Source: Cucumis sativus (Eukaryota > Streptophyta > Magnoliopsida > Cucurbitales > Cucurbitaceae). Taken from it: 64,000 nt of DNA. Both the position numbers and the translations under genes were made by a program. Positions 45,019 through 57,205 of this stretch are shown piece after piece. The notes beneath the pieces were generated by a model that saw only the letters and a list, made by a program, of their open reading frames with translations, ran no database searches and was not told the DNA's origin. Positions within the stretch are counted from its first letter, which is position 1. Each line of letters starts with the position of its first letter. The stretch lies in the NCBI RefSeq assembly GCF_000004075.3, contig NC_026657.2, positions 32,474,732-32,538,731 on the forward strand. Direction: 5' to 3'.

Positions 45019-45229
45019 AGTCTGTCAGACCGCCTTGTGGCCATCCCAACAGGTTTGGAACCTGCCAAGAACGATCCTCCACAGCCACCAGACCGAGATC
45101 TGTTGAACCGTTAATCACGCTCTAGCCACAGGGCAGCTATTCATCCACCAGACTTTGGTTCTTGTCTCCTTAGAACTCAAGGACACAGATGTACAACCTA
45201 TAGAACAGATCCTGTTCAAGTAAGGTCGT
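45019..45229 (-). ncRNA. U3: U3 snoRNA gene, complete copy B
   Basis: Same length as copy A (211 nt), with about seven substitutions and no indel by eye. The 5' domain (TTGAACAGGATCTGTTCTAT), B-, C- and D-box segments are unchanged. Several substitutions cluster in one internal hairpin. Copy A has CAGGCTTCCAACCTG there and copy B has CAGGTTCCAAACCTG, which still folds and in copy B gives a perfect 6-bp stem. The flanks have gained indels while the RNA has not, suggesting selection. The promoter is present with one USE mismatch. Confidence 0.9.
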
Positions 45230-45251
45230 GACACTTCACCTCAATCTTTTT

Positions 45252-45295
45252 GTTTAAATAGAATATAGTCTTATTAAAAATTTACAATGTGGGAT
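45252..45295 (-). promoter_or_regulatory. U3 promoter (USE + TATA), copy B
   Basis: The USE reads ATCCCACATTG (45285-45295), one base off the plant consensus (C to T at position 10). TATTTAAAC lies at 45252-45260. The 24-base USE-TATA gap and 22-base TATA-to-start gap are the same as in copy A, fitting Pol III. The mismatch may weaken it. Confidence 0.8.
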
Positions 45296-45317
45296 TTCTA
45301 ATAGGCCTTTTCTTTTA

Positions 45318-45490
45318 AGTGGGCCTTTCCGTCCTTTTGAGCGGGAGATTACTGCAGTTTTGGACTTTGTTTACCCGACCACCCACATTGAATTAGCTGC
45401 CTCTGATGAGTTCTTTTTCTCCATTACAACTCCATTTTTTTATCTCAAACTTTGTAGTGCTCTTCTGAAAGAGAAATTGATTTCGTACTT
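45318..45490 (+). pseudogene. fragment of DUF309 exon 2 and start of intron 2
   Basis: About 170 bases match, in reverse orientation, the DUF309 gene at 47795-47973. The match covers exon 2 sequence (GCAGTTTTGGACTTTGTTTA, GAATTAGCTGCC) and continues past the 5' splice site into intron 2 (TCCATTACAACTCCA, GTAGTGCTCTTCTG). Because intron sequence is included, it arose by DNA copying, not from spliced RNA. Several indels; not functional. Confidence 0.88.
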
Positions 45491-46481
45491 CAATTTTTTT
45501 TGTTAGCTTTTAAATATTTAACTTGGTTTTAAAAACAATCTAAACAGATAGCCAGATAGCCACACCATTTGGATCATAAGGTTAGTGTTCATGAAAAAAA
45601 AACTAAATGATTATTTAAACGTCCATAGTTATATAGACTATTTAATAACTATTTAATTTGGATAAGTTTGAGAATTCAAGTTTATCATTTACATGTTCAT
45701 TTTCAACAATTATTGTATACTTAGTGATATAATTTTAATCTCGCTAAGAATTTGGGTGTCCAATTTTTACAATTGAAATTTTGATAGCGTAATTTCAACT
45801 AACGTCATGCCATACTTCAAGAAGTACTTCTGCAATTTGTCTTTTTTTTATAATATTGATAGTGAGAGATTGAATCTCAAACTTAGAGCAAATTTAGACG
45901 TCTCGTGTTGGAGGTTCTACCATTATTTAACGAAGAACAAATAATTTTTCAACTTAAACAAGAAACTAACATGGCTTCTAATTTTATTGTAAATTCAAAT
46001 ATAACTTAATTAGGGAAGATATATATAATCTAGAAAAGTATTCTATGCCGATTTAAAAAAAAAAAAAAAAAAACCACTCTAAAATATCATAACATTAGTT
46101 AGAATAAAAAAAAGTTACATCCCTAATAATTATCTTACATGCTTTTATATGCATCCAAAAGTAAAAGGAAATGTTAAAACAAATATCAACATTACTTTTA
46201 GAAATGAGTTTATATCAATTGTCTTAGAGGGAATTCTTCCATTAGTATTTTGCTTTAAGATAGAATGTCCTTAAATTCAAAGTAAAAAACGCAACTAAAA
46301 TCACGAAATGTTATATGAAGTAAATATACACAATCATCAAAGTTCAAATAACTTAATCGATAATTTAACCTTGAATGGTTCGTTTCTAACAGATACCAAA
46401 TACTACCTATACTATTGTACTAGTAAAGTGAGATATTTCTTGTATCTCCTGAATGCTTGTAAAAGAAAATGACAAGTAATA
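45491..46481. other. AT-rich spacer before DUF309 gene
   Basis: No gene. Contains an A19 run at 46055-46073 and AT-rich sequence only. The 3' UTR and poly(A) region of the minus-strand DUF309 gene presumably lie in the last few hundred bases. Confidence 0.5.
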
Positions 46482-48488
46482 TCAATGGGAATCAAGGGCT
46501 AAAAGGTGTTGTTTGGTAGCATCAAGAGTGGGAAGCTTTACCCTTAGAGGATGAGTTTGAGATGTTTGAGAAGAAAAAACAATGCACGTACTTCCATCAA
46601 CTTGTTTCTCCATATCATACAGCTTCTGTCCTTCACCATACCTTCCAAGTAATTCATATGATCTCTCTGAACCCTCCATTGTGACACATACACTCTCATC
46701 ACCTGTTTCATATCCAAAATAATCATTTCATTTCATTATGTTATTTCATCCATTCATATTTGTTTCAGTATCAAGGACAAGTAGTTTAAAGTTAAAAATT
46801 TAGATTATAAACTTATACTTCCTTACATGGTTTTTGTATCAATTTTAAGTAAAAAGTTGCATGCATACTTAGCCAAATTCTAAAAACAAAAACAAGTTTC
46901 TAAGATCTACCTTTTTTTTTTTAGTATTCAGATTTTAGCTTGGTTTTTTAAACCGTTGCTAAGCATATAACAATGGAATAAATTTAGAGGTTACTAGTGT
47001 TTATGGGGTTAATTTTAAAGAGCAAAACAGTTACCAACCCGACCTTAGTTATGAACTTTTAAAGACGGCCTTAGTCAAAGGATTTCTTAACTCTATAACT
47101 CTTCCGGAGATTAAATAGTTAATTCGTTGTATTAAATTTATAGAGTTTCATCTCAAAGTCAAGTGACAACGAAAAGAGTAACTCATTTGTCTTATAAAGA
47201 ATGTGCAATACCTTAATTTTTCTAAAGGTAAACAATGAAAATTCAAGCGCAACAAATTTTATTAACATTTTCTTTTTCATTATTTATAGGTCACTTCAAA
47301 TTCATTTATTCTATAGATTTTCCCACATCATATCATTTAATAAACAATGTTAACTAGGAAAGAACACGTAAAAGTGCAATTCCTAGTTCAATATAGTCCT
47401 TGAAACATACCCAAGTTCCACGTTTAAGTTTACATTTGATAATCATTTGGTATGAATACTAAGGTTAGATGTGGCTATCTTTTTCAAGTGTTTTTAAAAT
47501 CAAGTCAAAATTTTAAAAGCTGACCAAAAAAAAAGATTAAATTAAAACTTGTTTTGTTTTTGGAATTTTGTTAAATTTTAACTCTTAATACTTAAAAAAT
47601 GATATATGCCCTTTGTAAAATTTATAAGAAAATAGGTTTAATAAAAATAAAAAAAAAAGTTCCGATGGAAAGTAAATCATCCACTTCTCAAATCTCTCAA
47701 AGTTTGAAAACATGACACAACAAGAAGAAAGTTGAATTATTAAATCAGCAAGCAAGTTTGTCCTTTCAAAGTTTATACACTAAAAACAAGAATGGAATTA
47801 CGAAAGCAATCTCTGTTCCAGAAGAGCACTAAAAAGTTTCAGAGCAAAAATTGGAGTTGTAATGGAGAAAAAGAAGAACTCACAGGCAGCTAATTCAATC
47901 TGGGTCAGGTAAACAAAGTCCAAAACTGCAGTAATCTCCCTCTCAAAAGTACGGAAAGGCCCACTCGGAAACTCCATCTTCCGTAGCTTACAGACCCCTT
48001 CTCCAAGCTCCATCATCGCCCCTCTATGATTCTAACCCAGAAACAAATTCAAACAAACACACAGCAACGATATGATACCACCAAACGAAAATAGAGATTA
48101 TGAAATCACAAACCCGATTGAAGAGATGATGAAGCCCCACAGCGCACTGAAGAATGCCATGAATTAGGGTTCTAGTAGGGTCCTCGGCTTCGTTCCACAG
48201 AGCCTCAAGAACGTCATGGCAATCGTAATAAGCTCCTTGATTGAAGAGATCGACTGCTTCATCGAAGCCGAAATCTCCGGTGATTTTCTCATCTCCGTCT
48301 TCGTGGTCAGCGGTGAATCGGTAGGAGGTACGAAAGGAGAGGGGTATCGTGGTTATTCTTCGACTGTTCGTGGTTCTTGGAGAGCTTTGGAGGGTGGAGC
48401 CATGGGGGGAAATGGAGCTGAAAGTGCGGTGAGGCGGAAGAGGGGATGGGAAGGAGGAGGAAATATAGAGTGATAGAAGAGAAGCCAT
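46482..48488 (-). CDS. DUF309-family protein, probably chloroplast-targeted
   Basis: Three coding exons: 48114-48488, 47884-48031 and 46482-46702, giving 247 residues. Donors are GTTTGT and GTGAGT and acceptors TTAG and ACAG; the frames join exactly (phases 0 and 1). Residues 1-60 are Ser-, Pro- and Arg-rich (MASLLSLYISSSFPSPLPP), a typical plastid transit peptide. Then comes the DUF309 core: FDEAVDLFNQGAYYDCHDVLEALW, HGILQCAVGLHHLFNRNHRG, AMMELGEGVCKLRKM. The C-terminal exon continues DESVCVTMEGSERSYELLGR. DUF309 is found in cyanobacteria and plants; its biochemical role is unknown to me. The frame is open further upstream to 48626 but contains no earlier ATG, so 48488 is the start. Fragments of exon 2 were copied to the U3 modules at 42.9 and 45.3 kb. 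Intron 2 (46703-47883) contains a MITE-like repeat. Confidence 0.88.
46860..47040. repeat. MITE-like repeat inside DUF309 intron 2
   Basis: Phrases TTAGCCAAATTCTAAAAACA, GCTTGGTTTTTTAAACC and AAATTTAGAGGTTACTAGTG match a repeat I associate with cucurbits, related to 30418-30690. It lies wholly in the intron. Confidence 0.45.
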
Positions 48489-50482
48489 TGTCGATTGATT
48501 GAAGAAGCTCGAGAAATTGGAGCCATTTCTTGAGCTTGGTGTGACTTTTTTTTGGAATGAAGGGTTGGAGGTTTCGTGTGAGGCTGTGTGGCCTTGAAGT
48601 GGTGGACAGAAAATGATCTTTGTCAATATGTGAGATGAAGTTTAGTTTTGTAGTCTTTAAAATAGATGAGCAGAATGAGTTTAGAAGGCTCTTTCTTAAT
48701 ATTGTTGTTGTCTACCACCATAATTATCATTGTCTATCCCTCTTTCCTTCTAAAATTTAATTGTCAAATGCATTCCTAACCAATAAATGGATTGTTGTTG
48801 ATTATGTATTTAGGTCCATTTTTTTTATGCACACCACCTTGTGACTGTAGATTTACGGGTTCTTATTAAACAAATCTAAAGAGAAAATCATCCAAATGTT
48901 CAAACAAAACTAGATTTAAAATAATAAAATATTGAAGATCATCAAGAAAGGCATACGTTTTATTTTCCATAAAAAAGATTCAAATGCATTATTACATAAA
49001 GCACCTCTTTAAAATGAAATAAAAGATTTACCTTAAAAAAGATTTATGTTTATTTGCCATAAAACCTAGCTGCATAAAACCCAAACTACCCTATCCTCTT
49101 ATTTAGAACATGATGTTCCTAAATTTTTAAAAGGCATTTCTAAATTTTTAAAAGGCATTTTAAGTTCACGATGTCCTTAAATTTTTAAAATATATTTTAT
49201 TTTTATATAGACCTTTTTTTGAAATTATCAATATGAATTTTTAAAAAGCATTTTAAGTTTATGATGTCCTTAAATTTTTAAAATATATTTTATTTTTAAA
49301 CAAACTTTTTTGTATTGATAATATATTTTATTTTTATACAAACTTTTTTTTGAAATTATCAATATGAAAAGGTGGTAGTTGCAATTACTAGATTTCAAAC
49401 TCAAACCACCTCCAAGCAAATAGAATAAATTGGATTTTATAGGAATTGAATTGTACTCAAGGTTACATTTTGAAATACTGATATCCACAAAATGTCACAA
49501 TCTCAATTTCAATATTCAGTTAAATTATAATTTAACGTTCTTTCATTCACTTTCTCATTCCTTCTTTCTTGTGTTTAAATTTACTGTTTTATTCAACCAA
49601 TAACTTAATTTAGATCCTTAAGTTCATCAAAAACATTTATTTGCTACTACATTTGGGTTAAGGAGAAAAAGAAAAAAGACAAATATATACAATCACATTT
49701 AAAAAACGCCATATCCATAACTGTACAGATCAATATCAAACAAGTTTTAATCACAAAAAGACTTTCGTAAGTTCCACCCCTAAAAACTTTCATTTATTCA
49801 TTTCAGGCAAAAGATTTCCTGATAAAAAGTGTGTATTGCATTAGGAATAGAGATTCAAGCCTACAACATCCAAAAAGTATGTTTTGTTGGGAATACTCTA
49901 TGGTCATTAAACCCTAAAACTTTTTTATCAAATATGGATTTTGAAACTATTCCAAAAAACACCATCCATTTATGCAAAATATGATCAAATAGGGTGCACA
50001 TTTGTAATGTGACTTGAAAAAACTTGAGAAATCAAGTATCAAACTCTAAAAAACTAAAAAATGAGAAACCAATCATGAATTTTGCATATTTTGTGTGTTC
50101 CAAACTTGACCCTTAGTAGATCGAGAGAGCTCCTAACTTGGCCAAGTAAACAATTGCTTGCACAGTATATTGCTGCTTCATACAATGAATCACCTACATT
50201 GCAAACATAGCTGATGTTAATTTTAAATGAGGTTATCATTCAATTCCACATTGTCTTAGTGAATTTGACTCTCAATCCTATGTTGACATTCCAAGTTTCT
50301 TGTTAATTGGCAAGTTGCTTTAGTTCCATTCTAGGGAACAATTAAATTCACTACAAAAAAAAATAGACACTCATGCTTTTTTCTACTATGTTGCTAATTA
50401 TTTGCAGATGTATGGAAGTAAAAAAAAACAAAGTGGATAGAAAGAGACCTTAGCGATCATTTCATTTCCTTCATCATCAATT
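48489..50482. other. intergenic with local tandem repeat
   Basis: The 5' flank of the DUF309 gene, then AT-rich spacer. A tandem repeat of about 100-115 bp occurs at 49110-49375. The final part is the 3' flank of the PQ-loop gene. No other gene. Confidence 0.55.
49110..49375. repeat. AT-rich tandem repeat, about 2.5 copies
   Basis: The series GATGTCCTTAAATTTTTAAA, ATATATTTTATTTTTA and GAAATTATCAATATGAA recurs in order two to three times with small changes and length differences. Confidence 0.7.
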
Positions 50483-53400
50483 CTAAGCTTCATTTCGCAA
50501 CACGAGCTTATCTTTTTCATCTTGACGTATCCGGTAGCGAAAATAGATAAATTGTATTAGTATCTAAAGAAGTTAAGTTTCAAGTTTCTGTCCAGTAAAT
50601 TTTTGAAGGCCAGACCGGCCAGGGCGGGCCTGTGTTTAAGAAGCGCTAAAATTTATGCAATATAATATTATCTTCACATATATAGTTGATAATGAGGATA
50701 CAAAAGTGTCTAGAAGCACACATCCAAATGCATCCACAAGCCAAGGGAGATTTGGTTTGATCTTCGACCAACTTGTACTGCTTACAAGTATGCTATTTAA
50801 AAATGATAAAAGTAAACAAATTATTATAAAAGATCTTAAAAATAGAAAATAACCTTGATTGACAACGCATTCTATGATTATGATTATCAAAAGAACTAAT
50901 CAAAGTAACAGCTAAAAAGCAAAAAAGCGCGACGGATGGACAATATTCACCTGGCAACGTATGTGGAGTTCCCTATTAAAGCAAAAATGAACATCAACGG
51001 ACTAAGACCCTACATAGTAATTGAAATTTTTTAGTGAATTCAATTACCGCTCTGCTGCATTATAAATTGCAAAAAAACAGCAAGAAACTCATTTAAAATT
51101 ATAAAGGATAAGTCCAAACGACTAGATCCATACTAAGTTTAAGTTAATTGCACCATAATTATCTTTACCTCAACGTGGCCCCTTTTTATCTACAAAAATC
51201 ACCAAAAAAAAAAGAGTGTTAATATCTCGTGACCATAAAGTTTGAAGGCCCAAAAAAACCAATGTATGCCAATAAAATTGAGAAAAATAAGCTATGACTT
51301 AATTATTCAAATCTTAAAGTGGAGGCTTCCATACAACTAGCCAAGACCAAACTATGTGAATAAACATAATGAGAATTTCTTGACCATGTTTGTAAAGAAA
51401 AATAGAATAAATCGTGCTATGTAAAAGAAAACCTCACATTCAAACAAATTTGAGGAAGTCGTCCACCCATATATATAACTGCCATTGCCCAACCAAGATA
51501 AGTTCCAATTCCACCGCCGCCGCCTTCATTGACGTTATTTTGTAACACACCAGCAACCTGAAATTTCAACGGCAGTCGACAATTTTATATCTTGAATGCA
51601 TGCATATCATACATGCAGCTCCATCATGCTATGAAGATTATAAAAAGGAATATGAGGAAGAGCTCCTTGAGCATGAATTTACTAGGTTGCTTAGTTATTG
51701 TGCAAACTTCTGGACCCTAAAATTAATCTTCCAGCTAACATACATGGAAAACGAAGTTCATTTTAAGCCTACCTGTAAAAGCTTTCTTCCTACTGGTATG
51801 ACAAATCCTTTGTTCGAATTGTCAGAGACGCTGTAAAATCTGCTTTCTGCAGAATGATGGTGATTGAGTGTGCTAAAGAATGTCAACATGAAAACCTGGT
51901 GACGTAAGTTCAAACTATTATGAAGTGTACAAATAATTGGTACTAACTACTAAGAATTATGCAATACGGCTTACCAAACATAACATTGTCTTGACATTGG
52001 GAGGTCTTGGAGCTGACGATGGTTCATTTCCATCAAGTAAAGGCTCTTGCATTGGGTTGTGAATATAAGGAGGAGTCATTTTTTGTCTTAAAAAAGACCC
52101 TGATGTGGGAGTATGACTCCTCGATAGAGATCTTGCTGACCTGATTATTTACAAACAAAGAGAGAACACAATGACCAGAGAAACATACCAATTAATTAAT
52201 CAAACATATATACACACAAACAGAGTAAGACTAGAAATCCCTATTAAGAGACGAAAGAATTGATAATTGTCCAACTTTTACCACCAAACTAGCATTGTAG
52301 GTCAATTTCTATAAATTTGAGAAGTGAATTGATAAAAATTACTTCAATTTTCTTCGAAAACTTACCACCCCAAATCCTCTTCCATTTCTTAGGGATGAGG
52401 ATATGAGTCTCTAAGGTAGGTGTAAAGTTGTATTTTAGAGTGTGGAGACCAGAGCGATCCCGTTTCTTAGAGTCTTTGAAGTGTTATCCATTATTTGAAT
52501 TAGCCTTCCAAAAATGTTCAATATCTCTATTACAAAAGGTGTTAAAGAGTGATTGAGGTAGAGGAAGAAGAGAGGCCATTGTGATCCAAGCAAGCTGAAT
52601 AAATCAAAGGTATTCCAAAATCAATTAGTTAGGTAGATCAAAGTGATTATATGATCCCTTTTTTAGTCGGAATAGAGTTGAATGACTGAGTTATGATTAT
52701 TGCATTTCTAACATTGAAACTCATTCTGCAAATTAAATAATTCTTCAAGGTGACTACAACATTCTACATTCATTTAAATAATTATAATTTCCAGATTGAA
52801 GGCTAAAATCGTCTAAACACAATAATTTCAATTGATTGTGACTTTTGTATGATATAGGACTAAAGCAGGAAGCTGGACAGTGAAAGGAGAAAATAATTAC
52901 ATGTAATATAGTTCTCGACCCGTGGAACTATTTTGTCGAAGCATTGGAAGAGGAATAGGACTAGTGGAAGCACTTTCTCTTTTTGAAGTATTGAACTTGC
53001 TCATGTCATCATTGTTGACTTGATTCACATTAACACTGCCATAGCTCTGTTGGGCTTTATCACGTGCATCAATCTGTGCATTGGCCTCACTGTGAACAAG
53101 ACCCTAAGGCATGCAGAAAATTGAGAAATAATATTAGGAAAAACAAATAAAAACGTATTTTTGTAGAAGAAAAACTTAAGGTATTCAATAGTTTCACAAA
53201 TGAAAAATGAATAGAATTTATCTTTGTAGAAACTAGAAAGAGCTTCATCTATAATGCAAATTCTCCTGTGCATAATAGCTTTTGATGATTATTTAGGCAT
53301 TACAGCCCAAAGGAGAACCTAAAGAATTGGATTAAAATGTCATCACATTTCAGTGTTCAGACCAGGCACTGTGATAGAAATATGATGTACCACAAACAAA

Positions 53401-55732
53401 TAAATAGCATATTATGGACACTATCACTAAAAGATCATTGAGGGAAGTTAAAGAAACTATGTTCTTTCCCCTAATGTTGGGTTGGGTATTAAGATTTGTA
53501 GAGGGAAGGACACTCTATTTGAAATGTCTGGGATCGTGTAAGCAGACAGAACTTATCATTCTCGAAAGAAAAAGCAGATTTAGCTGAAAAGGAAAAGCAC
53601 ATCAGCTTTAACTGGAAACTGTATCTCACCCATGTGTATTTGTCATAAGTGAAAGTGTATATGTAAATGTATGTACCTATGTATAGTAGCATATATACAT
53701 ATATACATGTAAATAGTATAGGCAGACAAGCAACAAGCAGTAAGTTGAAAAAAGAGTGTATAACCTTGCATTGTCTTCGCCGATACTTCATTTGAGGATA
53801 TATGTGCCCATAATATATGGCCTGTGTAAACAGAATCCCTGTTGTGATGGTATACAACTGCATACCAGCATGATAATGATTTCCACCAATATCAGAAGAA
53901 AAAATAAGGTATTGGATGTGTACAAAATTTGGACGGAATGAGACTTGAAAAATAATTTCATAACCTTAGACCATACCAATGCCATGTAATATTGAGTTGG
54001 AAGCTGCATAAACAAGCAAAGTTAAAATTAATAATAAACATGTAGGATTTGAAAAGATAAATCTCTAAAACATGATTAAGTTCAAGACCCACAATTTAAT
54101 TGAGTTAGACAAACTTGCCAAGGAACATGACTCTGACATGGTTCCCTTGAGATATACTGTTATTTTAGATGGGACTTTATTTGCTTGCATAAACGGTTAC
54201 AGATGTAGTAAACCTGAACTTATCTTGTTGAATTTTCCAATGAAAAGTAAGGCATTAATTCTATAGATTTAAGTGAACCACTTACTGTTGCTGGTTCCAA
54301 TATGCAACCAAAGACATTGAAAAGGTCTCTGCAAAAAGATAGGAAGAAATTTTAATACAGAGATGACTAAACTCTGCTTTGTGTCTTGGCAACTTTAAAA
54401 GTAAAAATAAATGAGACGTGTCCGATATGTAATCTACTACTCAATCAATTCAAAAGAATACTACACAAAGCACATATCATAGTGATGGCTAGTGAAAGGC
54501 TTATGCTTGTGAATCCATACCTCAAAGATCTGGCAAACATTTTGTACTACATCCGAAGCAGTCAAGAAAAATATTTTTGTAGAGATGTACTCACATAATT
54601 ATATAATAGCAAAAAACTTTTTGAGGAATTCTACCAATTTCTAAATTATAACGCTGTAAGTGGGTTAGAGTAAATATTGATTAACCCAACAGTTCCTTTT
54701 GGGTGCAGGGCAGAAGAAGGTTGTATTGGCTTAAGAGTGTTAAAGTGCCATCGGAGATGAGCTCAAGTCAGAATTAATACTTATACCCAATCAACTAGTG
54801 TAAGGACTCAGATGTTAGTTATTTTTGTAAAAGCTGTAAAGTTTATTGCGAACAGAGAATCTTGAAAACGTCCACAGAATTTGCAGAAATCATAAAGTCT
54901 TAAAAAGTTAATCCGGAATCCTTCTGTATTATTCCAGGAGGGAGTTATATGAAAATAGAGTTTAAAAACAGATCTCAATAGACCCTGAAGGGAAGTTGTT
55001 CCAAAGACTCGGGATGTTTGGAAATACCCCCAAAGTCTTGTATTTATGCTCCAAACTTGAAAACTTAACAACTGCTATGCCTCCTGCAGCAGGCCTAAAG
55101 TACGGACAGCCACTCCAAAATTAGTAGAGATGGACGATAAGCTTAATACAAGAAGCAGAGTCCGTGACACTCTAATTGTCAAAAAGAACAAAGAAGAAAA
55201 AAGTAACAAGTGTTTTCAACCCCGTTAGATGTAGCAAGATTAACAAAAAATCGTTGTTCTGAACTATTAAAGTACACTAACTGTAACTTGTAATTGGTAA
55301 GAGCCAACCACGCCAATATTAAACAATATTTCAATGAAGATGCACTAAGGTAAATTATGTTATTCAAACTGGAAGTCTTTATACGCACACTATCCATTCA
55401 TTTAAATAAGTCATATTACTGAAATGTATAAGTACCAAGCCTAGCCAATCAAGCCAAAAATCAAAGAGGACAGAAAAAAGGAAAGAAAAGAAATACCCCA
55501 GTATCCATGTTAGCAAGAAGGCAAGAGATAGGCCATCAGAAGATTTTTCCCTGTAGTTTGTAACGATTTGGGGTATCTCAGCTACACCCCAACTGATAAC
55601 ACTAATCATTCCCAGAGTAAGCGAAACCCCATCTTTCGTACCACAAAGACAGTATTTCATATTATTCTTTACCCATTCCGAACAATGCTTGTTGCTGGGG
55701 CAAATGGGCTTTGAGCTTTGAAATGATCCCAT
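50483..55732 (-). CDS. PQ-loop repeat membrane transporter (vacuolar/lysosomal amino-acid type)
   Basis: Twelve exons joining in frame: 55497-55732, 54286-54328, 53977-54003, 53765-53857, 52901-53103, 51975-52140, 51773-51895, 51438-51557, 51169-51189, 50951-51009, 50702-50792 and 50483-50563. The 1263 bases encode 420 residues. Every intron starts GT and ends AG. The first PQ-loop is AEIPQIVTNYREKSSDGLSL in exon 1. The second is GRLPQICLN across exons 8 and 9, followed by IKRGHVEGLSPLMF. Seven membrane segments are expected. A hydrophilic Ser/Asn-rich loop (exons 5 and 6: NVNQVNNDDMSKF, RSLSRSHTPTSGSF) splits the two halves. By family it exports cationic amino acids or similar solutes across the vacuole membrane. 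Exons 3 (27 bp) and 9 (21 bp) are microexons. The start is the first ATG, beginning MGSFQSSK. The substrate is not determinable here. Confidence 0.9.
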
Positions 55733-57171
55733 TTGCTTCCCACTAGTATGACTGCAATCTAAGCAAGAGAGTTGACGAGAGAGTGAGAGAATATAACCAT
55801 TACCATAAACAGAGAGAAAATGATGAAAAATATGGAACAGAGAGAAAATGATGAAATATACAGAATCTTATGGTCCTGCGTATTTATGATTGTTTTTCTT
55901 AATAGAATCTACGAAAACAAAAATCATCAAGGAGTTCAAACAAAACTAGATTTAAAACACATTCTCAATAGAACATGAATAAACACTAGCAAACCTTTTC
56001 CACTTATGTGATCAAAAAAGAAAAAGAAAAAAAAGGGCAAAATGAACTGACATTCAAATGCATGCCTTTTCCACAAAAAAAGAAAAAAAAAAGGGCAAAA
56101 TGAAGGCATTATTATATAAACAACCTCTTCAAACCCAAATGAAACAAAAATTTACACCAACATTCTAACTACAACCCCAATCGAAAAATGAAGACAGCAG
56201 ATAAAAAGAAAGAAAGCGCTAACCAAGGAACAAAGCGAAGTCTAGAAAATAAGCGAGCAGTCGGGTTTAAAAACAGAAAAACTCCATTTATGTGAAACTT
56301 CTCGTGACGAAAACACCCAAAATCAAAACCATTATTATACATACGATTTCTAGGTTCTGAATCTCAACAACAACACCATTCTCTCTCTCTCCACTACAAA
56401 GCTCTGCTTGACAAGTGGCTGTTGCATTCATCGCCACTTCGCAATATAAAATAACGTATATATATGTATGTAAATATATAAAAATAAATCCAAAGAATGA
56501 TGGAAAGAAAATCAATCTCATAATTATACATATGACTTTATGTGGTGGCGCCATGGGAGCGAGCATTTATCTCGATTCTTTGTACCTTTTTCTATAAGTT
56601 TCTGGTTGCACTGTTGGCAAATAGCAATCACAACCGTTTCAGCCCGTTTTTCTTTCTTCCAAAATGACTTTTCTAATTGAACTTTGAAGGTTTATTGAGC
56701 TAAACAAACTTCAATGAAAATTAATGACGATTAAGATGATCTTTATTTGATATATATACACATTAGTGTCTATTAGTATCTTTTTGTTGCTCACTTTTTA
56801 TGCTTTGTTAAATTTAGAGAAATACACAAATATTATTCAATGAAAATTTAATAATGTAATATAATTACTTTTTATTTTTTATATTTAAAACAGATATATA
56901 ATCATTGTATGGATATACTAAAGAACTCAACAAAAGAATAATAATAGTAATAGAGAAGTTAATGTGGTGTTTTTTATCTATCAAATTTATATTCTTTTCA
57001 AATATTTATAAAATATAGATAAATTTTTGAATCTATTTATAATATTGTTATATTTATAAATATTTAGTAATAATTATCTTCCACTTTAATTTCTATCTAA
57101 ATATTTAATTTTTATCTAAATAAATATGAGAGGATGAGAAGATTTGATAACGTAAAATAAATGAACAATGT

Positions 57172-57205
<34 letters not shown>

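Noticed and set aside
48489-48626. 46-codon upstream extension of DUF309 exon 1
   Set aside because: The frame is open but has no ATG; the methionine at 48488 begins a typical transit peptide.
56288-56566. 92-residue minus-strand ORF with hydrophobic stretches
   Set aside because: Hydrophobicity comes from AT-rich sequence; it lies in the probable promoter/leader of the PQ-loop gene and no family is recognisable.
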